Positions 8,725-17,089 of a stretch of DNA of 33,459 bases are shown here, piece by piece. This DNA is from Limnobacter sp. CACIAM 66H1. Lineage in GTDB: Bacteria; Pseudomonadota; Gammaproteobacteria; Burkholderiales; Burkholderiaceae_B. Within the stretch, counting starts at the first letter, position 1. Each line of letters starts with the position of its first letter. The position numbers were made by a program, and so were the translations under genes. The DNA lies in assembly GCF_001601825.1 (NCBI RefSeq), contig NZ_LUJK01000035.1, positions 1-33,459 on the forward strand. Reading direction: 5' to 3'. The notes below the pieces were generated by a model. The model was not told where the DNA came from. It saw only the letters and a program-made list of their open reading frames with translations, and made no database searches.

Positions 8725-10021
8725 TGCTGGTTCCCTCTTTGAATTGGCATCACATTACAGCCCGCTTGTGTGCTGGCGACAAGATCAACACGATGAATAT
8801 GTGGGTTGGCTGGTTGAAGTGCAAAGCAGCTTCAGGTTGTTTGGTGGCGCACAGGATTTGCTTTCGCAATTGTGGGAAAGTACCGAGGGATTTTCGGGCG
8901 AATTGCAACTGGCCAACCACCACACTGCCACTGGTGCCTGGTGGCTTGGTAAGTGCGCCCCGGCCCGCAGCCTGGATGATTTTCTGGCCATGCTGAATTT
9001 TAATGAAAACAGTCTGCTGGCTTTGCCTGTCTCTGCGCTGGATTGCAATACAAACCTGCAAAACACCTGGCGACAATGCGGTTTTGCGCGCCTTGGCGAT
9101 TTATGGCGCTTGCCCCGCGACGGATTTTTAAAACGGTTTGGCGCACAAGCCTTGGCTGAACTTGATTCAGGTTTTGGCATACAAAACAAGCTGGCCCCCA
9201 CTACCGTTGCACACCAAGCCGCCAATACATTTGAGAAAGAAAAAGAATTGCCTTTCCACAGCGACAGGCTGGACCTGATTGAACACCATGCACAAGCACT
9301 GCTTGAAGCAGTCTGCAACTGGTTAAAGCGGCAAAAACACGGTACGCGCGAGTTGCACTGGACTTTTATTCAAGCACATGGAGAGGAAGTTTTGCGCCTG
9401 AGAAGTGCGCAAGCCACTGACTGTGTTGAAACATGGAAGCGTCTGCTACACCATCAACTGGGGAGAATGCAATTCAACGACGACGTACGTCACCTTCGAG
9501 TGCAATGCACATACAGTGAATTGCTGCCCAATCTGAATCACAGTTTTCTACCTGATCCGGCAGAAGGCACGCGTAACTGGAACAACACCTGCGATGTTCT
9601 TCGCGCACGGCTTGGTGAGCAAACCGTGTTATTTGCCGCCACGGAAAGTGACCCCAGACCGGAGTGCAGCATAGTGTTACAGCATACCCCAACGCAAAAA
9701 CCTGCAAACACCGCCTTCAAAAAAGTGGCAAACCAATCCACACCTGAATTGAATCGCGCAGCATTGCCAGTCAGCACGCCGCGCCCGTTGTGGCTGTTAC
9801 CAACGCCCAAACCATTGCAAGGCAAATCCCCACAGTGGCAAACGGGTGGTCCATGGCAATTGCTCAGCGGTCCTGAACGAGTTGAGTTTGGCTGGTGGGA
9901 CGCAAAACCCTGCAAACGTGATTACTACTGCGCACGCGACAGCAATTCCAGCTTGGTGTGGCTGTATCAAGACCTTCTGGAAGACAAGCCACGCTGGTTT
10001 TTGCATGGTTACTTTGCATAA
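8660..10021 (+). CDS. imuB: ImuB, Y-family-like mutasome hub protein
   Basis: Catalytically inactive relative of Y-family polymerases that ties DnaE2 and ImuA to the beta clamp during SOS mutagenesis. I start it at the GTG at 8660, seven bases after AGGAG, giving MRWIALSY, which fits the family N-terminus; it overlaps imuA by 65 bases. The 453-residue protein shows LVEVQSSFRLFGG, the LARLGDLWRLPRDGFLKRFG-type helix-hairpin region, KELPFHSDRLDLIEH near the middle, and the C-terminal RDYYCARD and PRWFLHGYFA. The N-terminal palm region is shorter and more divergent than in typical ImuB. An open frame extends to 8621 but has no support. Confidence 0.9.
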   Translation: MRWIALSYKHPRNPCEVKSQFDAGSLFELASHYSPLVCWRQDQHDEYVGWLVEVQSSFRLFGGAQDLLSQLWESTEGFSGELQLANHHTATGAWWLGKCAPARSLDDFLAMLNFNENSLLALPVSALDCNTNLQNTWRQCGFARLGDLWRLPRDGFLKRFGAQALAELDSGFGIQNKLAPTTVAHQAANTFEKEKELPFHSDRLDLIEHHAQALLEAVCNWLKRQKHGTRELHWTFIQAHGEEVLRLRSAQATDCVETWKRLLHHQLGRMQFNDDVRHLRVQCTYSELLPNLNHSFLPDPAEGTRNWNNTCDVLRARLGEQTVLFAATESDPRPECSIVLQHTPTQKPANTAFKKVANQSTPELNRAALPVSTPRPLWLLPTPKPLQGKSPQWQTGGPWQLLSGPERVEFGWWDAKPCKRDYYCARDSNSSLVWLYQDLLEDKPRWFLHGYFA

Positions 10022-10033
10022 GGCAATCTGAGC

Positions 10034-13000
10034 ATGGATTCGCCCTTGCAGACCTTGCCACCTTTTGCTGAAGCCCTGGCGTTGAGCAACTTCAGTTTTT
10101 TGAAGGGAGCATCGCATGCAGAAGAGCTGGTACAGCAAGCCAAACTGTTGGGTTATCGCGCCATTGGCATCGCAGATGAATGCTCGCTGGCGGGTATTGT
10201 TCGTGCACACCAGGCTGCCAAAGAATGTGGCATTCAATTGTTGGTAGGCGCCCAGTTTGTATTTGCACACAGCAGCCTGTTCGCTGGCCAGCGTATCGCC
10301 CTGATTGTGAAAAACAAAACTGGTTACACCCACTTGTGCAGACTGATTACACAAGCCCGTAACCGTGCAGCCAAAGGCGACTACCTGTTTACTCGTGACG
10401 ACCTGGCTGATATTCCACCCGGACTGCAATTGCTGCTGATTCCCGACGAGCGCAATAAAGAAAATTTTCCTGCCCTATTAAGCTGGTGTGCCAAACGCTT
10501 CACCGGCCGCATGCATCTGGTATGTAATTTACAGGGCTGTGGGTTTGACAAGGCATGGCTACTGTACTTGCAAGCACTAGCCCACCTGCACCAAATTGAA
10601 CTACTGGCCAGCAACTTACCCGTGATGCATTCAAGTGAACGGAAAAACCTGCATGACGTGCTAACCGCCATTCGGCTGAACTGCAATTTGAACGAGGCCA
10701 AACCATTTCTTGAGACGAATGCACAACGTTGCCTTCAACCCCTGCAGGTACTTGCTCAAACTTACCCGCACAGTTTACTGATGCAAACAACAACGCTGGC
10801 AGCACAGTGTGTGTTTTCGCTGGATGAATTGCGTTACCAGTACCCGCGTGAGATCAGCCCTGAAGGCATTGAACCTACGCAGTACCTGCGCCAACTCGTA
10901 GAAAAAGGCGCGGCCCAACGCTACAGCGATCAAGTGCCTGCCAAAGTTCGAAAACAGATTGAACATGAACTGCTGCTGATTGAAGAACTGAAATTTGAAG
11001 CCTACTTTTTAACGGTTTACGACATTGTCCGCTTTGCGCGTTCCCGCAATATTTTGTGTCAGGGCCGCGGGTCTGCCGCCAATTCCGTGGTGTGTTATTG
11101 CCTGCACATTACCGAAGTCAACCCCGACAAAATGGCTGTGCTGTTCGAGCGGTTTATTAGCCGCGAGCGTAACGAACCACCGGACATTGATGTGGACTTT
11201 GAACACACGCGCCGCGAAGAAGTGATTCAATACATTTACAAAAAATATGGTCGAGACCGAGCTGCGTTGGCAGCCAGTGTCGTGGTGTACAGGCCCCGCT
11301 CGGCGCTGCGTGATGTGGGCAAGGCCCTGGGTTTGGACACCGGTTTGGTTGAAAGATTGGCCAAGTCGCAAGATGGTGGCTACAGCCGAAGCATGAGCGT
11401 GGACCACATGGTGCAGGCGGGCATTGATGTTCGTCAAAGCACTGTGCAGCGTTGTGTTCACTTGGCCGATGAACTGTTGGGTTTTCCACGGCACTTGTCA
11501 CAACACACAGGTGGCTTTGTGATTGCACGCGACAGCCTGACTGAATTGGTACCGGTAGAAAACGCCTCAATGCCCGACCGCAGTGTCATTCAGTGGGACA
11601 AGGACGACCTGGACGCCATGGGCTTGATGAAGGTAGACGTTCTTGCACTTGGCATGCTGAGCGCGATTCGAATGACACTGGACGAGTTGAACAGGAAATC
11701 CAATGCTCCCCGTACCCTGCAAGACATACCACCGGAAGACAGCGCCACTTACGACATGATGTGCAAGGCCGATACTGTAGGTGTGTTTCAGATAGAAAGT
11801 CGTGCGCAGATGGGTATGCTTCCCCGCCTACAACCCCGAGACTACTACGACCTGGTGATTCAGGTGGCGATCGTCAGGCCAGGCCCCATTCAAGGCGGTA
11901 TGGTACACCCGTTCTTGAAACGCAGACAGGGCTTGGAAGCAGTGAACTACCCATCGGAGGCTTTGAAAGAGGCGCTGGGTCGCACCAAAGGCGTTCCAAT
12001 TTTTCAAGAACAAGTGATGCAAATCGCGATTCTGGCAGCCGGTTTTACACCAGGTGAAGCAGATGCATTGCGCCGCGGAATGGCTGCCTGGAAACGCAAA
12101 GGAGGCTTGCACCATTTTTACGAACGCGTGGTAAGTGGCATGCTAAAGCGCGGTTATACGCGCGAATTTGCTGAAAGCATTTTCAAACAAATGGAAGGCT
12201 TTGGTGAATACGGTTTTCCGGAGAGCCATGCCGCCAGTTTCGCGATGCTGGTGTATGCATCGGCGTGGTTGAAATGTCACCACCCCGATGCATTTTTGTG
12301 CGGTTTGCTCAATGCGCAGCCCATGGGTTTCTATGCGCCTTCGCAGCTGATTCAAGATGCACAGCGACATGGCGTGACAGTAAAGCCCGTGGATGTGCAG
12401 TGCAGTGCCTTTGAAACCAGGCTGGAAAACAACCAGGACTTGTTGCAACACGAGCCAGCGCGAGGCAACCGCACGTTGCACCCGGTTCGTTTGGGCCTAA
12501 ACCGGGTGAACGGGCTGAAACACAATTCTGCTTTGCGCATTGTTCAAACCCGGGAGCAAGGGCTGTTTGAAAGCGTGGAAGATTTAACCAAACGTGCCCA
12601 GCTTGATCGCAGCGATCTGCTTGCGCTGGCCGATGCAAACGCACTGGCACAACTGGCAGGGCATCGTCGCCAAGCCGTGTGGCAAACAGCTGCAACTGAA
12701 ACAGGCGGTATTCGTAACACTGCAAGACACACTGATTTACTGGCCAATACACGCACCAGGGAAACGCCACTTGAGTTGCCCAAGGCCACTGAACTGGAAG
12801 ACATGCTGGCCGATTACCGCGCCACAGGAGCAAGCCTAGTTCACCACCCTATTTCATTTCTACGCGAGCAATTGACACCCTATAAGATAAGGCAAGTCAA
12901 AGAATTGCAGACTTACCCAAATGGCAGATTGGCGCGAGCCTGTGGCATTGTGACGCATCGACAACGCCCAGCCACCGCGCATGGCACCGTATTTTTGAAT

Positions 13001-13207
13001 CTTGAAGATGAAACAGGCAATGTCAATGTGATTGTCTGGAACAGACTGGCCGAAGAGCAGCGACAAGTGCTGCGCAACGCGCAAATTATGGGCGTGTTTG
13101 GCATTTGGCAACGTGAAGGTGAAGTGTGCAACCTGGTGGCGCGCAGGCTGGTGGATTACACCCATCTGCTGTTGCAACTACAAACACCATCACGGGATTT
13201 CAAGTAG
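10034..13207 (+). CDS. dnaE2: Error-prone DNA polymerase DnaE2 (ImuC)
   Basis: C-family polymerase that carries out the error-prone synthesis step of the ImuAB-DnaE2 mutasome. The 1057-residue protein is full length: PHP domain (about 10-220), palm with PDIDVDF (383-389) and KVDVLALG (third catalytic Asp at 535), fingers with PGPIQGGMVHPFLKRRQG, helix-hairpin-helix region, and a C-terminal OB domain (about 955-1045, RACGIVTHRQRP). The PHP N-terminus reads FAEALALSNFSFLKGASH, whereas many homologues have a His in the AELHC position, so one PHP metal ligand is missing. It starts 12 bases after imuB and ends nine bases from the end of parE. Confidence 0.97.
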   Translation: MDSPLQTLPPFAEALALSNFSFLKGASHAEELVQQAKLLGYRAIGIADECSLAGIVRAHQAAKECGIQLLVGAQFVFAHSSLFAGQRIALIVKNKTGYTHLCRLITQARNRAAKGDYLFTRDDLADIPPGLQLLLIPDERNKENFPALLSWCAKRFTGRMHLVCNLQGCGFDKAWLLYLQALAHLHQIELLASNLPVMHSSERKNLHDVLTAIRLNCNLNEAKPFLETNAQRCLQPLQVLAQTYPHSLLMQTTTLAAQCVFSLDELRYQYPREISPEGIEPTQYLRQLVEKGAAQRYSDQVPAKVRKQIEHELLLIEELKFEAYFLTVYDIVRFARSRNILCQGRGSAANSVVCYCLHITEVNPDKMAVLFERFISRERNEPPDIDVDFEHTRREEVIQYIYKKYGRDRAALAASVVVYRPRSALRDVGKALGLDTGLVERLAKSQDGGYSRSMSVDHMVQAGIDVRQSTVQRCVHLADELLGFPRHLSQHTGGFVIARDSLTELVPVENASMPDRSVIQWDKDDLDAMGLMKVDVLALGMLSAIRMTLDELNRKSNAPRTLQDIPPEDSATYDMMCKADTVGVFQIESRAQMGMLPRLQPRDYYDLVIQVAIVRPGPIQGGMVHPFLKRRQGLEAVNYPSEALKEALGRTKGVPIFQEQVMQIAILAAGFTPGEADALRRGMAAWKRKGGLHHFYERVVSGMLKRGYTREFAESIFKQMEGFGEYGFPESHAASFAMLVYASAWLKCHHPDAFLCGLLNAQPMGFYAPSQLIQDAQRHGVTVKPVDVQCSAFETRLENNQDLLQHEPARGNRTLHPVRLGLNRVNGLKHNSALRIVQTREQGLFESVEDLTKRAQLDRSDLLALADANALAQLAGHRRQAVWQTAATETGGIRNTARHTDLLANTRTRETPLELPKATELEDMLADYRATGASLVHHPISFLREQLTPYKIRQVKELQTYPNGRLARACGIVTHRQRPATAHGTVFLNLEDETGNVNVIVWNRLAEEQRQVLRNAQIMGVFGIWQREGEVCNLVARRLVDYTHLLLQLQTPSRDFK

Positions 13208-13216
13208 ACCGGAAAA

Positions 13217-15178
13217 TCAGATATCCACTTCCACCAAGTTGCCCTTGTCTTCCAGCCAGGTGCGGCGAGCACCACTTTCAGTACGGCCCATCAGCATGTG
13301 CATCATGGCATTGGTTTCATCAACATCAAGACTGCCCAATGTAACAGGCAGCAAACGGCGTGTATCTGGATTCAAAGTGGTTTCCCAGAGTTGTTCAGCA
13401 TTCATCTCGCCCAAACCCTTGAAACGGGAAATCTTGATATTCGCCTCTTTCACGCCTTCCTTGCCCAGCTTGTCTTGCACGGCATACAGCTCTGCTTCAT
13501 CCAGACAATACAGCTTGCGCGCAGGTTTCTTTCCTTGTGCTGGTACATCAACCCTGAACAAGGGCGGGCGCGCTACATACAAATTCTTGCTGCGAATCAA
13601 CGCTGGGAAATGTTTGTAAAACAAGGTGAGTAGCAGCACTTGAATGTGTGAACCATCGACATCCGCGTCGGAAAGAATACAAATTTTGCCGTAACGCAAA
13701 CCGCTTAAATCGGGATTGTCATTCACACCGTGGGGGTCTACACCGATGGCCACTGCAATGTCGTGAATTTCCTGGTTGGCAAACAATCGGTCTTTGTCGG
13801 TTTCCCAAGCATTAAGCACTTTGCCACGCAGTGGCAATACCGCCTGAAACTCCTTGTCACGGCCCATCTTGGCTGAGCCGCCAGCAGAATCACCCTCAAC
13901 CAGAAAAACCTCGTTCAAGGTGATATCAGTGCTTTCGCAGTCAGTCAGCTTGCCCGGCAAAATCGCCACCGATGAACTTTTTTTCTTCTCTACTTTTTGT
14001 GCCGCTCTGGATCGAGCCTGAGCTTGCTTGATTGCGAGCTCTGCAATCTTTTTGCCGTCTTCCACATGCTGATTCAACCACAACTCGAACGCAGGCTTGA
14101 CCAGTGACGACACCAGACGCACTGCATCACGGCTATTCAAACGCTCCTTGATTTGCCCCTGAAACTGAGGGTCCAGAACCTTGGCAGACAGCACAAAATT
14201 CGCCTTGGAAAAGATGTCATCGGGCATCAACTTGATCCCCTTTGGCATCAACGAATGCATTTCACAGAAAGCCTTGATGGCCTGAAAAACCGCCTCGCGC
14301 AGGCCGGACTCATGCGTACCACCTGCGGAGGTGGGAATCAAGTTCACATAACTTTCGCGAACAGGTGCGCCTTCAGCCACAAATGCCAACGCCCATGCCG
14401 CGCCCTCGCCTTCTGCAAAGCCTTCATCGCGGAGTACATCAACACTGAGATCACCGCTGAACATCGGGGCCACCAGTTCACGGTCCAACAATTCTTCGCG
14501 TAAAAAACCGCTGAGACCATCATCGAATTTCCAGCGCTTTGCTTCACCGGTTTTCTCCGACACCAAGACCACTTCGACCCCCTTGAGCAGCACTGCCTTG
14601 CTGCGCAACAGGCGGTCCATCTCATTGAGTGGCAAGACGGCTGAATCGAAATACTGGGGATCTGGCCACACGCGTACGGTGGTGCCTTTTTTAGGATCAC
14701 TGCTGGTTTGAGGGCGAACCTTCAAAGGTTCTATTACATCGCCACCACTAAACACCAGTGTGCCCACCTGCTTGTCGCGCACCGCACTCACTTCAAGCCT
14801 GGTAGAGAGGGCATTGGTCACCGAAACACCTACACCATGCAGACCGCCCGAAAAACGATAAGCACCACCATCGGCTTTGTTGAACTTGCCACCCGCATGC
14901 AAACGAGTGAATACGAGTTCAATGACGGGTACCTTCTCTTCAGGGTGCAAACCAATTGGAATGCCGCGACCCTCATCCTGTACCGACACACTGCCATCGG
15001 TATGAATAGTCACCGTAATTCGCGAACCAAAACCACCCAGAGCCTCATCGGCTGCGTTGTCGATCACCTCTTGAATAATGTGCAAGGGGCAGTCCGTGCG
15101 GGTGTACATGCCTGGTCGCTGCTTGACCGGTTCTAGCCCTTTGAGGACGCGGATGGACGATTCTTGATACTGGCTCAT
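13217..15178 (-). CDS. parE: DNA topoisomerase IV subunit B
   Basis: ATPase subunit of topoisomerase IV, which unlinks daughter chromosomes with ParC. The 653-residue protein starts MSQYQESSIRVLKGLEPV and shows the GHKL ATPase motifs EVIDNAADEA, DEGRGIPIG and GLHGVGVSVTNALS. The TOPRIM part has LVEGDSAGGSAKMGRD, PLRGKVLNAW and LSDADVDGSHI, followed by FKGLGEMNAEQLWETT. Subtype ParE and not GyrB is judged from its length of about 650 and the absence of the extra GyrB insert. An upstream in-frame TTG (15196) is less likely than the ATG at 15178. parC is not in the window. Confidence 0.95.
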   Translation of the reverse strand: MSQYQESSIRVLKGLEPVKQRPGMYTRTDCPLHIIQEVIDNAADEALGGFGSRITVTIHTDGSVSVQDEGRGIPIGLHPEEKVPVIELVFTRLHAGGKFNKADGGAYRFSGGLHGVGVSVTNALSTRLEVSAVRDKQVGTLVFSGGDVIEPLKVRPQTSSDPKKGTTVRVWPDPQYFDSAVLPLNEMDRLLRSKAVLLKGVEVVLVSEKTGEAKRWKFDDGLSGFLREELLDRELVAPMFSGDLSVDVLRDEGFAEGEGAAWALAFVAEGAPVRESYVNLIPTSAGGTHESGLREAVFQAIKAFCEMHSLMPKGIKLMPDDIFSKANFVLSAKVLDPQFQGQIKERLNSRDAVRLVSSLVKPAFELWLNQHVEDGKKIAELAIKQAQARSRAAQKVEKKKSSSVAILPGKLTDCESTDITLNEVFLVEGDSAGGSAKMGRDKEFQAVLPLRGKVLNAWETDKDRLFANQEIHDIAVAIGVDPHGVNDNPDLSGLRYGKICILSDADVDGSHIQVLLLTLFYKHFPALIRSKNLYVARPPLFRVDVPAQGKKPARKLYCLDEAELYAVQDKLGKEGVKEANIKISRFKGLGEMNAEQLWETTLNPDTRRLLPVTLGSLDVDETNAMMHMLMGRTESGARRTWLEDKGNLVEVDI

Positions 15179-15243
15179 GACAACCTGAAAATTCAATGAC
15201 CGCTTGATGATACCAATAATTTGTGTTTATTTCCGGCGGCACT

Positions 15244-15272
15244 GGAACCATCGGCAGCTATGCCAGCACTCA
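15244..15272 (+). promoter_or_regulatory. Possible ECF (hrp-box-like) promoter
   Basis: GGAACC (15244-15249), 16 bases, then GCACTCA (15266-15272). This resembles the hrp box GGAACC-N15/16-CCACNNA recognised by HrpL-type ECF sigma factors, with one mismatch. It lies about 195 bases upstream of the first sigma gene. Chance cannot be excluded. Confidence 0.3.
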
Positions 15273-15333
15273 TGACCAAGATAGGAAATTCGTAAAGCGT
15301 GGTTAGCACACATTCAGAGGCTGATAAAGCAGC

Positions 15334-15364
15334 GTGTCACCCCACACCCTATCCAAGGTGACAC
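15334..15364. repeat. Inverted repeat upstream of the first sigma gene
   Basis: GTGTCACC (15334-15341) and GGTGACAC (15357-15364) are perfect complements separated by 15 bases. The spacing suits either an operator for a dimeric regulator or an RNA hairpin in the leader of the sigma gene. Besides this and the possible ECF promoter I see no gene in 15179-15466. Confidence 0.4.
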
Positions 15365-15466
15365 CTTCTTCACACTTTTTGCAGCCTTGATACGCTGTGG
15401 CGTTATTGAAACCATTCGCCAAGGCCGACCATGATTCCACTACCGTTTCAAGTAGAGAGGCTCGAC

Positions 15467-16042
15467 ATGAAACCGATTGCCCCCAAATTAAAGATCACCG
15501 CGATTCAAAGGTGCTCAAGGGCGAATCTGGAAACAACTCGCTCGGAGTTTGAATTGTTGGTTGCCAAGCAGGAAAAGCGGTTGCGCAACTTCATCATCAA
15601 ACATTTTCGTGATGAAAACGCGGTCGAGGATGTATTCCAGCAAACCTTGATCGAGGCTTACTGCTGCTGGGACAGCTTTCGAGGTGATGCAAAAAGAGCG
15701 ACCTGGCTGTTTGGCATTGCACTGAATATTATTCGGAACACCGCGCGCCGCTCTCCACAGTACAAATTTCATTTCACCTCCGATGAGGATCTTGAACTGG
15801 AACAAGCAGAGGGATCAGACCCGATGCAACACTGCATGAAAAACGAGTTCAGCATCAAACTCGAATCAGCGATTGGTAATTTGCCCAACGATCTGCGTGA
15901 AACCCTGGTTTTGGTGGTTCAACACGGTAATTCTTACCAGGAAGCGGCAGATATTCTGGGTATTCCAATTGGCACAGTACGTTCCCGAATTTCACGGTCA
16001 CGCGCCCAATTGAAATCAATCTACGACCTGTACATGGACTGA
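15467..16042 (+). CDS. ECF-type sigma factor 1 (RpoE/HrpL-like)
   Basis: RNA polymerase sigma factor of the extracytoplasmic-function class, 191 residues. Region 2 is seen as FELLVAKQEKRLRNFIIKHF, DENAVEDVFQQTLIEAYCCW and ATWLFGIALNIIRN. Region 4 is seen as AIGNLPNDLRETLVLV, the helix-turn-helix SYQEAADILGIPIGTVRSRISRSRAQL. The ATG at 15467 has GAGAGG six bases upstream; an ATG at 15431 is an alternative. It resembles the other sigma factor of this window (18501-19106), so the two are paralogues. No anti-sigma gene is next to it; instead its TGA overlaps the ATG of a chaperone-like protein. Its regulon is not known; an HrpL-like role is inferred from context. Confidence 0.88.
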   Translation: MKPIAPKLKITAIQRCSRANLETTRSEFELLVAKQEKRLRNFIIKHFRDENAVEDVFQQTLIEAYCCWDSFRGDAKRATWLFGIALNIIRNTARRSPQYKFHFTSDEDLELEQAEGSDPMQHCMKNEFSIKLESAIGNLPNDLRETLVLVVQHGNSYQEAADILGIPIGTVRSRISRSRAQLKSIYDLYMD

Positions 16043-16473
16043 TGAACGCAAATTTGGCAACCCGATATGGGGCACTCAACAAGATTCTGGAATCACTGGG
16101 AATGACTCTCAGCGACACTGAGCAATGTGCCGGTGAAGGTGGCTATCGAATTGATTTTGAAAAGAACTTCACAATTGAGTTGCAACACCTTGGCGGCTCA
16201 GATTGCAGGGTAAGTGCAAGAATATTTAGTTTGGGGAAGTCGTTACAGGTTCAGGAAAACCAAATTAAACTGGCCTTGGCCCTGTTTGGTGAACTGAAAA
16301 ACGACATGCCCGATGGTGTATCAACTGCGATTTCAAACCACGACAACTGCTTGCGCCTGTGTGTTGAAATTGTGAGCGAGAACAAGGACATCATCATGTC
16401 TCAATTTCAAGACTTTGTTCATGTGGCATTTGCCTACAAACAAACCTACTTTCAACACAAAGGCATGACCTAG
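16042..16473 (+). CDS. Type III secretion chaperone-like protein (CesT/Tir chaperone fold)
   Basis: Small protein of 143 residues whose pattern resembles class I type III secretion chaperones. It has an N-terminal helix with a LESLGM-type stretch, alternating strands (GGYRIDFEKNFTIELQHLG; DCRVSARIFSLG), a central helix (QVQENQIKLALALFGELK), further strands (NCLRLCVEIV), and a final helix ending in FVHVAFAYKQTYF. The assignment rests on this overall layout, not on a diagnostic motif. Its ATG overlaps the stop of sigma factor 1 as TGATG, so the two are translationally coupled. It could be a secretion chaperone, or a regulator binding the sigma factor. It converges with the 110-residue gene at 16485. 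Confidence 0.6.
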   Translation: MNANLATRYGALNKILESLGMTLSDTEQCAGEGGYRIDFEKNFTIELQHLGGSDCRVSARIFSLGKSLQVQENQIKLALALFGELKNDMPDGVSTAISNHDNCLRLCVEIVSENKDIIMSQFQDFVHVAFAYKQTYFQHKGMT

Positions 16474-16484
16474 GGCAATCAGCC

Positions 16485-16817
16485 TCAGCTTTGTGCAACC
16501 TTGACCCGGTCGGCTAGAACAGCCTGAATCCACAACTCACACTTCTCTTTTGCGTCCAGCACATTGTTAGCCGACATGCGTCTGGAAACAAGAAGCTTGG
16601 AATATTCAAGTTCGAAAATACAGGTTTGCTCGAGAGACTTTGCTAGCCAACGCTGCGACAACCAATCCCGTAGACAGTTACTTTCATAGTTGTTTAACAC
16701 CAGGGTGGCCTGAAACTCGGAAGGACAGGCCCATGACTGCGACAATTCGGCATGCCCCAAACCTTCAACAAGTTGATCGTTAATCAAAAACCACTTTTCG
16801 GGAGAGTTTTGTAGCAT
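16485..16817 (-). CDS. Unknown 110-residue protein
   Basis: I do not recognise this protein. It is soluble-looking, rich in Trp, Leu and Glu, with no signal peptide or membrane segment. It has probable helices around DWLSQRWLAKSLEQ and NNVLDAKEKCELWIQAVLADR. It begins 15 bases after the stop of the 72-residue gene and has no strong ribosome binding site, which suggests coupled translation. It lies in the same minus-strand run as the sigma-54 activator and sigma factor 2, so it may be an accessory part of the same system, perhaps a small type III secretion component or chaperone. Confidence 0.5.
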   Translation of the reverse strand: MLQNSPEKWFLINDQLVEGLGHAELSQSWACPSEFQATLVLNNYESNCLRDWLSQRWLAKSLEQTCIFELEYSKLLVSRRMSANNVLDAKEKCELWIQAVLADRVKVAQS

Positions 16818-16832
16818 GGAATTCGCGAGGGA

Positions 16833-17051
16833 CTAAACCACACCAGCGGTGTCGCTGTGGATTTGTTGCGCGAGGGTACGGGGTGTGGAAAGACCCGGGA
16901 AGCGCTGCAAAGAGAGAGGCTTCATGGGGCGAGCTTTGAGTTCGGAGAGAATGGCCTTGAAAGTGGTACGCGCAGCAGAAATTGACGGATTGGCTGCACT
17001 GCCCGCTTGAGTAGCTACAGACTGTATTGGCGGAGTGTTTGGATTGATCAT
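16833..17051 (-). CDS. Unknown 72-residue protein
   Basis: Short protein with no recognised domain. The N-terminal half is rich in Ser, Ala, Thr, Asn and Pro (MINPNTPPIQSVATQAGSAA), as seen in many type III-secreted or rod proteins. It is followed by a helix-like TTFKAILSELKARP. No signal peptide or membrane segment. The gene starts 38 bases after the stop of the sigma-54 activator and ends 15 bases before the 110-residue gene, all on the minus strand. The position argues for a real gene, but the ribosome binding site is weak and the coding call is tentative. Confidence 0.45.
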   Translation of the reverse strand: MINPNTPPIQSVATQAGSAANPSISAARTTFKAILSELKARPMKPLSLQRFPGLSTPRTLAQQIHSDTAGVV

Positions 17052-17089
17052 CGCTTATGGTTACAGGCGCATTGCCGATAGACGTCGTT

